Below are positions 14,361-28,200 of a stretch of 64,000 nucleotides of DNA, one piece after another. The stretch's first letter is position 1. Each line of letters begins with the position of its first letter. Both the position numbers and the translations under genes were made by a program. Below the pieces are notes generated by a model, which searched no databases, was not told the DNA's origin, and saw nothing but the letters and a program-made list of their open reading frames with translations. Location of the stretch: NCBI GenBank assembly GCA_035771175.1, contig CM069597.1, positions 10,265,001 to 10,329,000 on the forward strand, given 5' to 3'. The DNA comes from Paratinospora sagittata. Lineage: Eukaryota > Streptophyta > Magnoliopsida > Ranunculales > Menispermaceae.

Positions 14361-17300
14361 TCCACCAACTCTTTGAGCGAGTCCCAATATCCTTCTAGGA
14401 ACCCCGGAATAGATGGAACTCCGTTCCAATATCCCGGTGAATTTTTGATCCCCAAATCTAAATTTTGGTTTAAATGAACTAAATATACTTAGAAAAAGTG
14501 TTTGAGGCAATCGCGGCCAATCCACCGGATTACTTTCTCTACCAACTCCTTGAGCGAGTCCCAATATCCTTCAAGCAACCCCCAGAATTGATGGAACTCC
14601 GTTTCAATATCCCGATGAATTTTTGACCCCCAAATCTAAAATTTTGGTTTAAATGAACTAAATTTACTTAGAAAATGTGTTTGAGGGAATCGCGACCAAT
14701 CCGCTGTATTGCTTTCTCCACCAACTCTTTGAGCGAGTCCTAATATCCTTCTAGCAACCTCCAGAATAGATGGAACTCCGTTCCAATATCCCGATGAATT
14801 TTTGACCCCTCAATCTCAAATTTTTGTTTAAATGAACTAAATTTACTTAGAAAATGTGTTTGAGGCAATCGCGACCAATCCACCATATTGCTTTCTCCAC
14901 CAACTCTTTGAGAAAGTCCCAATATCCTTCTAGGAACCCCGGAATAGATGGAACTCCGTTCCAATATCCCGGTGAATTTTTGATCCCCAAATCTAAATTT
15001 TGGTCTAAATGAACTAAATATACTTAGAAAAAGTGTTTGAGGCAATCGCGACCAATCCACCGGATTACTTTCTCTACCAACTCCTTGAGCGAGTCCCAAT
15101 ATCCTTCAAGCAACCCCCAGAATTGATGGAACTCCGTTTCAATATCCCGATTAATTTTTGACCCCCAAATCTAAAATTTTGGTTTAAATAAACTAAATTT
15201 ACTTAGAAAATGTGTTTGAGGCAATCACGACCAATCCACCATATTGCTTTCTCCACCAACTCTTTGAGCGAGTCCCAATATCCTTCTAGGAACCCCCGGA
15301 ATAGATGGAACTCCGTTCCAATATCCCGGTGAATTTTTGATCCCCAAATCTAAATTTTGGTTTAAATGAACTAAATATACCTAGAAAAAGTGTTTGAGGC
15401 AATCGCAACCAATCCACCGGATTACTTTCTCTACCAACTACTTGAGCGAGTACCAATATCCTTCTAGGAACCCCCGGAATAGATGGAACTCCGTTCCAAT
15501 ATCCCGGTGAATTTTTGATCCCCAAATCTAAATTTTGGTTTAAATGAACTAAATATACTTAGAAAAAGTGTTTGAGGCAATCGCGACCAATCCACCAGAT
15601 TACTTTCTCTACCAACTCCTTGAGCGAGTCCCAATATCCTTCAAGCAACCCCCAGAATAGATGGAACTCCGTTTCAAGATCCCGATGAATTTTTGACCCC
15701 CAAATCTAAAATTTTGGTTTAAATGAACTAAATTTACTTAGAAAATGTGTTTGAGGGAATCGCGACCAATCCGCCGTAGTGCTTTCTCCACCAACTCTTT
15801 GAGCGAGTCCTAATATCCTTCTAGCAACCTCCAGAATAGATGGAACTCCGTTCCAATATCCCGATGAATTTTTGACCCCTCAATCTCAAATTTTGGTTTA
15901 AATGAACTAAATTTACTTAGAAAATGTGTTTGAGGCAATCGCGACCAATCCACCATATTGCTTTCTCCACCAACTCTTTGAGAAAGTCCCAATATCCTTC
16001 TAGGAACCCCGGAATAGATGGAACTCCGTTCCAATATCCCGGTGAATTTTTGATCCCCAAATCTAAATTTTGGTTTAAATGAACTAAATATACTTAGAAA
16101 AAGTGTTTGAGGCAATCGCGACCAATCCACCGGATTACATTCTCTACCAACTGCTTGAGCGAGTCCCAATATCCTTCTAGGAACCCCCGGAATAGATGGA
16201 ACTCCGTTCCAATATCCCGGTGATTTTTTGATCCCCAAATCTAAATTTTGGTCTAAATGAACTAAATATACTTAGAAAAAGTGTTTGAGGCAATCGCGAC
16301 CAATCCACCAGACTGCTTTCTCCACCAACTCTTTGAGCGAGTCCCAATATCATTCTAGGAACCCCGGAATAGATGGAACTCTGTTCCAATATCCCGGTGA
16401 ATTTTTGATTTCCAAATCTAAATTTTGGTTTAAATGAACTAAATATGCTTAGAAAAAGTGTTTGAGGCAATCGCAACCAATCCACCGGATTACTTTCTCT
16501 ACCAACTGCTTGAGCGAGTCCCAATATCCTTCTAGGAACCCCCGGAATAGATGGAACTCCGTTCCAATGTCCCGGTGATTTTTTGATCCCCAAATCTAAA
16601 TTTTGGTTTAAATGAACTAAATATACTTAGAAAAAGTGTTTGAGGCAATCGCGACCAATCCACCGGATTACTTTCTCTACCAACTGCTTGAGCGAGTCCC
16701 AATATCCTTTTAGGAACCCCCGGAATAGATGGAACTCCGTTCCAATATCCCGGTGAATTTTTGACCCCCAAATCTAAATTTTGTTTTAGATGAACTAAAT
16801 ATACTTAGAAAAAGTATTTGAGGCAATCGCGACCAATCCACCGGATTGCTTTCTCTACCAACTCCTTGAGCGAGTCCCAATATCCTTCAAGCAACCCCCA
16901 GAATAGATGGAACTCCGTTTCAAGATCCCGATGAATTTTTGACCCCAAATCTAAAATTTTGGTTTAAATGAACTAAATTTACTTAGAAAATGTGTTTGAG
17001 GGAATCGCGACCAATCCGCCGTATTGCTTTCTCCACCAACTCTTTGAGCGAGTCCTAATATCCTTCTAGCAACCTCCAGAATAGATGGAACTCCGTTCCA
17101 ATATCCCGATGAATTTTTGACCCCTCAATCTCAAATTTTGGTTTAAATGAACTAAATTTACTTAGAAAATGTATTTGAGGCAATCGCGACCAATCCACCG
17201 GATTACTTTCTCTACCAACTCCTTGAGCGAGTCCCAATATCCTTCAAGCAACCCCCAGAATTGATGGAACTCCGTTTCAATATCCCGATGAATTTTTGAC

Positions 17301-20300
17301 CCCCAAATCTAAAATTTTGGTTTAAATAAACTAAATTTACTTAGAAAATGTGTTTGAGGCAATCGCGACCAATCCACCATATTGCTTTCTCCACCAACTC
17401 TTTGAGCGAGTCCCAATATCCTTCTAGGAACCCCCGGAATAGATGGAACTCCGTTCCAATATCCCGGTGAATTATTGATCCCCAAATCTAAATTTTGGTT
17501 TAAATGAACTAAATATACTTAGAAAAAGTGTTTGAGGCAATCGCGACCAATCCACCGGACTACTTTCTCTACCAACTCCTTGAGAGAGTCCCAATATCCT
17601 TCAAGCAACCCCTAGAATATATGGAACTCCATTTCAATATCCCGATGAATTTTTGACCCCCAAATGTAAAATTTTGGTTTAAGTGAACTAAATTTACTTA
17701 GAAAATGTGTTTGAGGCAATCACGACCAATCCACCAGATTGCTTTCTCCACCAACTCTTTGAGCGAGTCCCAATATCCTTCTAGGAACCCCCGGAATAGA
17801 TGGAACTCCGTTCCAATATCCCGGTGAATTATTGATCCCCAAATCTAAATTTTGGTTTAAATGAACTAAATATACCTAGAAAAAGTGTTTGAGGCAATCG
17901 CGACCAATCCACCGGATTACTTTCTCTACCAACTCCTTGAGCGAGTCCCAATATCCTTCTAAGAACCCCCAGAATTGATGGAACTCCGTTTCAATATCCC
18001 GATGAATTTTTGACCCCCAAATCTAAAATTTTGGTTTAAATGAACTAAATTTACTTAGAAAATGTGTTTGAGGGAATCGCGACCAATCCGCCGTATTGTT
18101 TTCTCCACCAACTCTTTGAGCGAGTCCTAATATCCTTCTAGCAACCTCCAGAATAGATGGAACTCCGTTCCAATATCCCGATGAATTTTTGACCCCTCAA
18201 TCTCAAATTTTGGTTTAAATGAACTAAATTTACTTAGAAAATATGTTTGAGGCAATCGCGACCAATCCACCATATTGCTTTCTCCACCAACTCTTTGAGA
18301 AAGTCCCAATATCCTTCTAGGAACCCCGGAATAGATGGAACTCCGTTCCAAAATCCCGGTGAATTTTTGATCCCCAAATCTAAATTTTGGTTTAAATGAA
18401 CTAAATATACTTAGAAAAAGTGTTTGAGGCAATCGCGACCAATCCACCGGATTACTTTCTCTACCAACTGCTTGAGCGAGTCCCAATATCCTTCTAGGAA
18501 CCCCCGGAATAGATGAAACTCCGTTCCAATATCCCGGTGATTTTTTGATCCCCAAATCTAAATTTTGGTTTAAATGAACTAAATATACTTAGAAAAAGTG
18601 TTTGAGGCAATCGCGACCAATCCACCATATTGCTTTCTCCACCAACTCTTTGAGCGAGTCCCAATATCCTTTTAGGAACCCCCGGAATAGATGGAACTCC
18701 GTTCCAATATCCCGGTGAATTTTTGACCCCCAAATCTAAATTTTGTTTTAGATGAACTAAATATACTTAGAAAAAGTATTTGAGGCAATCGCGACCAATC
18801 CACCGGATTGCTTTCTCTACCAACTCCTTGAGCGAGTCCCAATATCCTTCAAGCAACCCCCAGAATAGATGGAACTCCGTTTCAAGATCCCGATGAATTT
18901 TTGACCCCAAATCTAAAATTTTGGTTTAAATGAACTAAATTTACTTAGAAAATGTGTTTGAGGGAATCGCGACCAATCCGCCGTATTGCTTTCTCCACCA
19001 ACTCTTTGAGCGAGTCCTAATATCCTTCTAGCAACCTCCAGAATATATGGAACTCCGTTCCAATATCCCGATGAATTTTTGACCCCTCAATCTCAAATTT
19101 TGGTTTAAATGAACTAAATTTACTTAGAAAATGTGTTTGAGGCAATCGCGACCAATCCACCGGACTACTTTCTCTACCAACTCCTTGAGCGAGTCCCAAT
19201 ATCCTTCAAGCAACCCCCAGAATAGATGGAACTCCGTTTCAAGATCCCGATGAATTTTTGACCCCAAATCTAAAATTTTGGTTTAAATGAACAAAATTTA
19301 CTTAGAAAATGTGTTTGAGGGAATCGCGACCAATCCGCCGTATTGCTTTCTCCACCAACTCTTTGAGCGAGTCCTAATATCCTTCTAGCAACCTCCAGAA
19401 TAGATGGAACTCCGTTCCAATATCCCGATGAATTTTTGACCCCTCAATCTCAAATTTTGGTTTAAATGAACTAAATTTACTTAGAAAATGTGTTTGAGGG
19501 AATCGCGACCAATCCGCCGTATTGCTTTCTCCACCAACTCTTTGAGCGAGTCCTAATATCCTTCTAGCAACCTGCAGAATAGATGGAACTCCGTTCCAAT
19601 ATCCCGATGAATTTTTGACCCCTCAATCTCAAATTTTGGTTTAAATGAACTAAATTTACTTAGAAAAAGTGTTTGAGGCAATCGCGACCAATCCACCATA
19701 TTGCTTTCTCCACCAACTCTTTGAGAAAGTCCCAATATCCTTCTAGGAACCCCGGAATAGATGGAACTCCGTTCCAAAATCCCGGTGAATTTTTGATCCC
19801 CAAATCTAAATTTTGGTTTAAATGAACTAAATATACTTAGAAAAAGTGTTTGAGGCAATCGCGACCAATCCACCGGATTACTTTCTCTACCAACTGCTTG
19901 AGCGAGTCCCAATATCCTTCTAGGAACCCCCGGAATAGATGAAACTCCGTTCCAATATCCCGGTGATTTTTTGATCCCCAAATCTAAATTTTGGTTTAAA
20001 TGAACTAAATATACTTAGAAAAAGTGTTTGAGGCAATCGCGACCAATCCACCATATTGCTTTCTCCACCAACTCTTTGAGCGAGTCCCAATATCCTTTTA
20101 GGAACCCCCGGAATAGATGGATCTCCGTTCCAATATCCCGGTGAATTTTTGACCCCCAAATCTAAATTTTGTTTTAGATGAACTAAATATACTTAGAAAA
20201 AGTATTTGAGGCAATCGCGACCAATCCACCGGATTGCTTTCTCTACCAACTCCTTGAGCGAGTCCCAATATCCTGCAAGCAACCCCCAGAATAGATGGAA

Positions 20301-22250
20301 CTCCGTTTCAAGATCCCGATGAATTTTTGACCCCAAATCTAAAATTTTGGTTTAAATGAACTAAATTTACTTAGAAAATGTGTTTGAGGGAATCGCGACC
20401 AATCCGCCGTATTGCTTTCTCCACCAACTCTTTGAGCGAGTCCTAATATCCTTCTAGCAACCCCCAGAATAGATGGAACTCCGTTTCAAAATCCCGATGA
20501 ATTTTTGACCCCCAAATCAAAAATTTTGGTTTAAATGAACTAAATTTACTTAGAAAATGTGTTTGAGGCAATCACGACCAATCCACCATATTGCTTTCTC
20601 CACCAACTCTTTGAGCGAGTCCCAATATCCTTCTAGGAACCCCCGGAATAGATGGAACTCCGTTCCAATATCTCGGTGAATTATTGATCCCCAAATCTAA
20701 ATTTTGGTTTAAATGAACTAAATATACTTAGAAAAAGCGTTTGAGGCAATCGCGGCCAATCCACCGGACTACTTTCTCTACCAACTCCTTGAGCGAGTCC
20801 CAATATCCTTCAAGCAACCCCCAGAATAGATGGAACTCCGTTTCAATATCCCGATGAATTTTTGACCTCCAAATCTAAGATTTTGGTTTAAATGAACTAA
20901 ATTTAATAAGAAAACGTGTTTGAGGCAATCACGACCAATCCACCAGATTGCTTTCTCCACCAACTCTTTGAGCGAGTCCCAATATCCTTCTTGGAACCCC
21001 CGGAATAGATGGAACTCCGTTCCAATATCCCGGTGAATTTTTTATCCCCAAATCTAAATTTTGGTTTAAATGAACTAAATATATTTAGAAAAAGTGTTTG
21101 AGGCAATCGCGACCAATCCACCGGATTACTTTCTCTACCAACTCCTTGAGCGAGTCCCAATATCCTTCAAGCAACCCCCAGAATAGATGGAACTCCGTTT
21201 CAATATCCCGATGAATTTTTGAACCCCAAATCTAAAATTTTGGTTTAAATGAACTAAATTTACTTAGAAAATGTGTTTGAGGCAATCACGACCAATCCAC
21301 CAGATTGCTTTCGCCACCAACTCTTTGAGCGAGTCCCAATATCCTTCTAGGAACCCCCGGAATAGATGGAACTCCGTTCCAATATCCCGGTGAATTTTTG
21401 ATCCCCAAATCTAAATTTTGGTTTAAATGAACTAAATTTACTTAGAAAATGTGTTTGAGGCAATCGCTACCAATCCACCGGATTGCTTTCTTTACCAACT
21501 CCTTGAGCGAGTCCCAATATCCTTCAAGCAACCCCCTGAATAGATGGAACTCCGTTTCAATATCCCGATAAATTTTTGACCGCCAAATCTAAAATTTTGG
21601 TTTAAATGAACTAAATTTACTTAGAAAATGTGTTTGAGGCAATCACGACCAATCCACCGTATTGCTTTCTCCACCAACTCTTTGAGCGAGTCCTAATATC
21701 CTTCTAGCAACCCCCAGAATAGATGGAACTCCGTTTCAATATCCCGATGAATTTTTGACCCCAAAATCTAAAATTTTGGTTTAAATGAACTAAATTTACT
21801 TAGAAAATGTGTTTGAGGCAATCACGACCAATCCACCATATTGCTTTCTCCACCAACTCTTTGAGGGAGTCCTAATATCCTTCTAGCAACCCCCAGAATA
21901 GATGGAATTCCGTTTGAATATTCCGATGAATTTTTGACCCCTCAATCTCAAATTTTGGTTTAAATGAACTAATTTTACTTAGAAAATGTGTTTGAGGCAA
22001 TCGTGACTAATCCACCATATTGCTTTCTCCACCAACTCTTTGAGCGAGTCGCAATATCCTTTTAGGAACCCCCGGAATAGATGGAACTCCGTTCCAATAT
22101 CCCGATGTATTTTTGACCCCCAAATCTAAATTTTGTTTTAAATGAACTAAATATACTTAGAAAAAGTATTTGAGGCAATCGCGACCAATCCACCGGATTG
22201 CTTTCTCTACCAACTCCTTGAGCGAGTCCCAATATCCTTCAAGCAACCCC
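14360..22250. repeat. Mosaic satellite zone with 11-mer and 8-mer duplications
   Basis: No single period dominates. Matching blocks occur at offset 1,962 bp (17,055 with 19,017; 11 monomers) and at 1,426 bp (18,127 with 19,553 and 18,494 with 19,920; 8 monomers), the latter sharing the AGATGAAACTCC variant. Monomers of the GAGGGAATCGCGACCAATCCGCCG type recur irregularly. Confidence 0.7.
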
Positions 22251-25200
22251 CAGAATAGATGGAACTCCGTTTCAATATCCCGATGAATTTTTGACCCCCA
22301 AATCTAAAATTTTGGTTTAAATGAACTAAATTTACTTAGAAAATGTGTTTGAGGCAATCACGACCAATCCACCGTATTGCTTTCTCCACCAACTCTTTGA
22401 GCGAGTCCTAATATCCTTCTAGCAACCCCCAGAATAGATGGAACTCCGTTTCAATATCCCGATGAATTTTTGACCCCAAAATCTAAAATTTTGGTTTAAA
22501 TGAACTAAATTTACTTAGAAAATGTGTTTGAGGCAATCACGACCAATCCACCATATTGCTTTCTCCACCAACTCTTTCAGCGAGTCCCAATATCATTCTA
22601 GGAACCCACGGAATAGATGGAACTCCGTTCCAATATCCCGGTGAATTATTGATCCCCAAATCTAAATTTTGGTTTAAATGAACTAAATATACTTAGAAAA
22701 AGTGTTTGAGGCAATCGCGACCAATCCACCGGATTACTTTCTCTACCAACTCCTTGAGCGAGTCCCAATATCCTTCAAGCAGCCCCCATAATTGATGGAA
22801 CTCCGTTTCAATATCCCGATGATTTTTTGATCCCCAAATCTAAGATTTTGGTTTAAATGAACTAAATTTACTTAGAAAAAGTGTTTGAGGCAATCGCGAC
22901 CAATCCACCATATTGCTTTCTCCACCAACTCCTTGAGCGAGTCCCAATATCCTTTTAGGAACCCCCGGAATAGATGGAACTCCGTTCCAATATCCCGGTG
23001 AATTTTTGACCCCCAAATCTAAATTTTGTTTTAAATGAACTAAATATACTAAGAAAAAGTATTTGAGGCAATCGCGACCAATCCACCGGATTGCTTTCTC
23101 TACCAACTCCTTGAGCGAGTCCCAATATCCTTTAAGCAACCCCTAGAATAGATGGAACTCCGTTTCAAGATCCCGATGAATTTTTGACCCCGAAATCTAA
23201 AATTTTGGTTTAAATGAACTAAATTTACTTAGAAAATGTGTTTGAGGGAATCGGAACCAATCCGCCGTATTGCTTTCTCCACCAACTCTTTGAGCGAGTT
23301 CTAATATCCTTCTAGCAACCTCCAGAATAGATGGAACTCCGTTCCAATATCCCGATGAATTTTTGACCCCTCAATCTCAAATTTTGGTTTAAATGAACTA
23401 AATTTACTTAGAAAATGTGTTTGAGGCAATCGCGACCAATCCACCAGACTGCTTTCTCCACCAACTCTTTGAGCGAGTCCCAATATCATTCTAGGAACCC
23501 CGGAATAGATGGAACTCCGTTCCAATATCCCGGTGAATTATTGATCCCCAAATCTAAATTTTGGTTTAAATGAACTAAATATACTTAGAAAAAGTGTTTG
23601 AGGCAATCGCGACCAATCCACCGGACTACTTTCTCTACCAACTCCTTGAGCGAGTCCCAATATCCTTCAAGCAACCCCCAGAATAGATGGAACTCCGTTT
23701 CAATATCCCGATGAATTTTTGACCCCCACATCTAAGATTTTGGTTTAAATGAACTAAATTTACTTAGAAAATGTGTTTGAGGCAATCACGACCAATCCAC
23801 CAGATTGCTTTCTCCACCAACTCTTTGAGCGAGTCCCAATATCCTTCTAGGAACCCCCGGAATAGATGGAACTCCGTTCCAATATCCCGGTGAATTTTTT
23901 ATCCCAAAATCTAAATTTTGGTTTAAATGAACTAAATATACTTAGAAAAAGTGTTTGAGGCAATCGCGACCAATCCACCGGATTACTTTCTCTACCAACT
24001 ACTTGAGCGAGTCCAAATATCCTTCCAGCAACCCCCAGAATAGATGGAACTCCGTTTCAATATCCCGATGAATTTTTGAACCCCAAATCTAAAATTTTGG
24101 TTTAAATGAACTAAATTTACTTAGAAAATGTGTTTGAGGCAATCACGACCAATCCACCAGATTGCTTTCGCCACCAACTCTTTGAGCGAGTCCCAATATC
24201 CTTCTAGGAACCCCCGGAATAGATGGAACTCCGTTCCAATATCCCGGTGAATTTTTGATCCCCAAATCTAAATTTTGGTTTAAATGAACTAAATTTACTT
24301 AGAAAATGTGTTTGAGGCAATCGCTACCAATCCACCGGATTGCTTTCTTTACCAACTCCTTGAGCGAGTCCCAATATCCTTCAAGGAACCCCCTGAATAG
24401 ATGGAACTCCGTTTCAATATCCCGATAAATTTTTGACCGCCAAATCTAAAATTTTGGTTTAAATGAACTAAATTTACTTAGAAAATGTGTTTGAGGCAAT
24501 CACGACCAATCCACCGTATTGCTTTCTCCACCAACTCTTTGAGCGAGTCCTAATATCCTTCTAGCAACCCCCAGAATAGATGGAATTCCGTTTCAATATT
24601 CCGATGAATTTTTGACCCCTCAATCTCAAATTTTGGTTTAAATGAACTAAATTTACTTAGAAAATGTGTTTGAGGCAATCACGACCAATCCACCATATTG
24701 CTTTCTCCACCAACTCTTTAACCGAGTCCCAATATCCTTCTAGGAACCCACGGAATAGATGGAACTCCGTTCCAATATCCCGGTGAATTATTGATCCCCA
24801 AATCTAAAATTTTGGTTTAAATGAACTAAATTTACTTAGAAAATGTGTTTGAGGCAATCACGACCAATCCACCATATTGCTTTCTCCACCAACTCTTTAA
24901 GCGAGTCCCAATATCCTTCTAGGAACCCACGGAATAGATGGAACTCCGTTCCAATATCCCGGTGAATTATTGATCCCCAAATCTAAATTTTGGTTTAAAT
25001 GAACTAAATATACTTAGAAAAAGTGTTTGAGGCAATCGCGACCAATCCACCGGATTACTTTCTCTACCAACTGCTTGAGCGAGTCCCAATATCCTTCTAG
25101 GAACCCCCGGAATAGATGGAACTCCGTTCCAATATCCCGGTGAATTTTTGATCCCCAAATCTAAATTTTGGTTTAAATGAACTAAATATACTTAGAAAAA

Positions 25201-28200
25201 GTGTTTGAGGCAATCGCGACCAATCCACCATATTGCTTTCTCCACCAACTCTTTGAGCGAGTCCCAATATCCTTTTAGGAACCCCCGGAATAGATGGAAC
25301 TCCGTTCCAATATCCCGGTGAATTTTTTATCCCCAAATCTAAATTTTGGTTTAAATGAACTAAATATACTTAGAAAAAGTGTTTGAGGCAATCGCGACCA
25401 ATCCACCGGACTACTTTCTCTACCAACTCCTTGAGCGAGTCCCAATATCCTTCAAGCAACCCCCAGAATAGATGGAACTCCGGTTCAAGATCCCGATGAA
25501 TTTTTGACCCCAAATCTAAAATTTTGGTTTAAATGAACTAAATTTACTTAGAAAATGTGTTTGAGGGAATCGCGACCAATCCGCCGTATTGCTTTCTCCA
25601 CCAACTCTTTGAGCGAGTCCTAATATCCTTCTAGCAACCTCCAGAATAGATGGAACTCCGTTCCAATATCCCGATGAATTTTTGACCCCTCAATCTCAAA
25701 TTTTGGTTTAAATGAACTAAATTTACTTAGAAAATGTGTTTGAGGCAATCGCGACCAATCCACCAGACTGCTTTCTCCACCAACTCTTTGAGCGAGTCCC
25801 AATATCCTTCTAGGAACCCCGGAATAGATGGAACTCCGTTTCAATATCCCGATGAATTTTTGACCCCCAAATCTAAAATTTTGGTTTAAATGAACTAAAT
25901 TTACTTAGAAAATGTGTTTGAGGCAATCACGACCAATCCACCGTATTGCTTTCTCCACCAACTCTTTGAGCGAGTCCTAATATCCTTCTAGCAACCCCCA
26001 GAATAGATGGAACTCCGTTTCAATATCCCGATGAATTTTTGACCCCAAAATCTAAAATTTTGGTTTAAATGAACTAAATTTACTTAGAAAATGTGTTTGA
26101 GGCAATCACGACCAATCCACCATATTGCTTTCTCCACCAACTCTTTCAGCGAGTCCCAATATCATTCTAGGAACCCACGGAATAGATGGAACTCCGTTCC
26201 AATATCCCGGTGAATTATTGATCCCCAAATCTAAATTTTGGTTTAAATGAACTAAATATACTTAGAAAAAGTGTTTGAGGCAATCGCGACCAATCCACCG
26301 GATTACTTTCTCTACCAACTCCTTGAGCGAGTCCCAATATCCTTCAAGCAGCCCCCATAATTGATGGAACTCCGTTTCAATATCCCGATGATTTTTTGAT
26401 CCCCAAATCTAAGATTTTGGTTTAAATGAACTAAATTTACTTAGAAAAAGTGTTTGAGGCAATCGCGACCAATCCACCATATTGCTTTCTCCACCAACTC
26501 CTTGAGCGAGTCCCAATATCCTTTTAGGAACCCCCGGAATAGATGGAACTCCGTTCCAATATCCCGGTGAATTTTTGACCCCCAAATCTAAATTTTGTTT
26601 TAAATGAACTAAATATACTAAGAAAAAGTATTTGAGGCAATCGCGACCAATCCACCGGATTGCTTTCTCTACCAACTCCTTGAGCGAGTCCCAATATCCT
26701 TTAAGCAACCCCTAGAATAGATGGAACTCCGTTTCAAGATCCCGATGAATTTTTGACCCCGAAATCTAAAATTTTGGTTTAAATGAACTAAATTTACTTA
26801 GAAAATGTGTTTGAGGGAATCGGAACCAATCCGCCGTATTGCTTTCTCCACCAACTCTTTGAGCGAGTTCTAATATCCTTCTAGCAACCTCCAGAATAGA
26901 TGGAACTCCGTTCCAATATCCCGATGAATTTTTGACCCCTCAATCTCAAATTTTGGTTTAAATGAACTAAATTTACTTAGAAAATGTGTTTGAGGCAATC
27001 GCGACCAATCCACCAGACTGCTTTCTCCACCAACTCTTTGAGCGAGTCCCAATATCATTCTAGGAACCCCGGAATAGATGGAACTCCGTTCCAATATCCC
27101 GGTGAATTATTGATCCCCAAATCTAAATTTTGGTTTAAATGAACTAAATATACTTAGAAAAAGTGTTTGAGGCAATCGCGACCAATCCACCGGACTACTT
27201 TCTCTACCAACTCCTTGAGCGAGTCCCAATATCCTTCAAGCAACCCCCAGAATAGATGGAACTCCGTTTCAATATCCCGATGAATTTTTGACCCCCACAT
27301 CTAAGATTTTGGTTTAAATGAACTAAATTTACTTAGAAAATGTGTTTGAGGCAATCACGACCAATCCACCAGATTGCTTTCTCCACCAACTCTTTGAGCG
27401 AGTCCCAATATCCTTCTAGGAACCCCCGGAATAGATGGAACTCCGTTCCAATATCCCGGTGAATTTTTTATCCCAAAATCTAAATTTTGGTTTAAATGAA
27501 CTAAATATACTTAGAAAAAGTGTTTGAGGCAATCGCGACCAATCCACCGGATTACTTTCTCTACCAACTACTTGAGCGAGTCCAAATATCCTTCCAGCAA
27601 CCCCCAGAATAGATGGAACTCCGTTTCAATATCCCGATGAATTTTTGAACCCCAAATCTAAAATTTTGGTTTAAATGAACTAAATTTACTTAGAAAATGT
27701 GTTTGAGGCAATCACGACCAATCCACCAGATTGCTTTCGCCACCAACTCTTTGAGCGAGTCCCAATATCCTTCTAGGAACCCCCGGAATAGATGGAACTC
27801 CGTTCCAATATCCCGGTGAATTTTTGATCCCCAAATCTAAATTTTGGTTTAAATGAACTAAATTTACTTAGAAAATGTGTTTGAGGCAATCGCTACCAAT
27901 CCACCGGATTGCTTTCTTTACCAACTCCTTGAGCGAGTCCCAATATCCTTCAAGGAACCCCCTGAATAGATGGAACTCCGTTTCAATATCCCGATAAATT
28001 TTTGACCGCCAAATCTAAAATTTTGGTTTAAATGAACTAAATTTACTTAGAAAATGTGTTTGAGGCAATCACGACCAATCCACCGTATTGCTTTCTCCAC
28101 CAACTCTTTGAGCGAGTCCTAATATCCTTCTAGCAACCCCCAGAATAGATGGAATTCCGTTTCAATATTCCGATGAATTTTTGACCCCTCAATCTCAAAT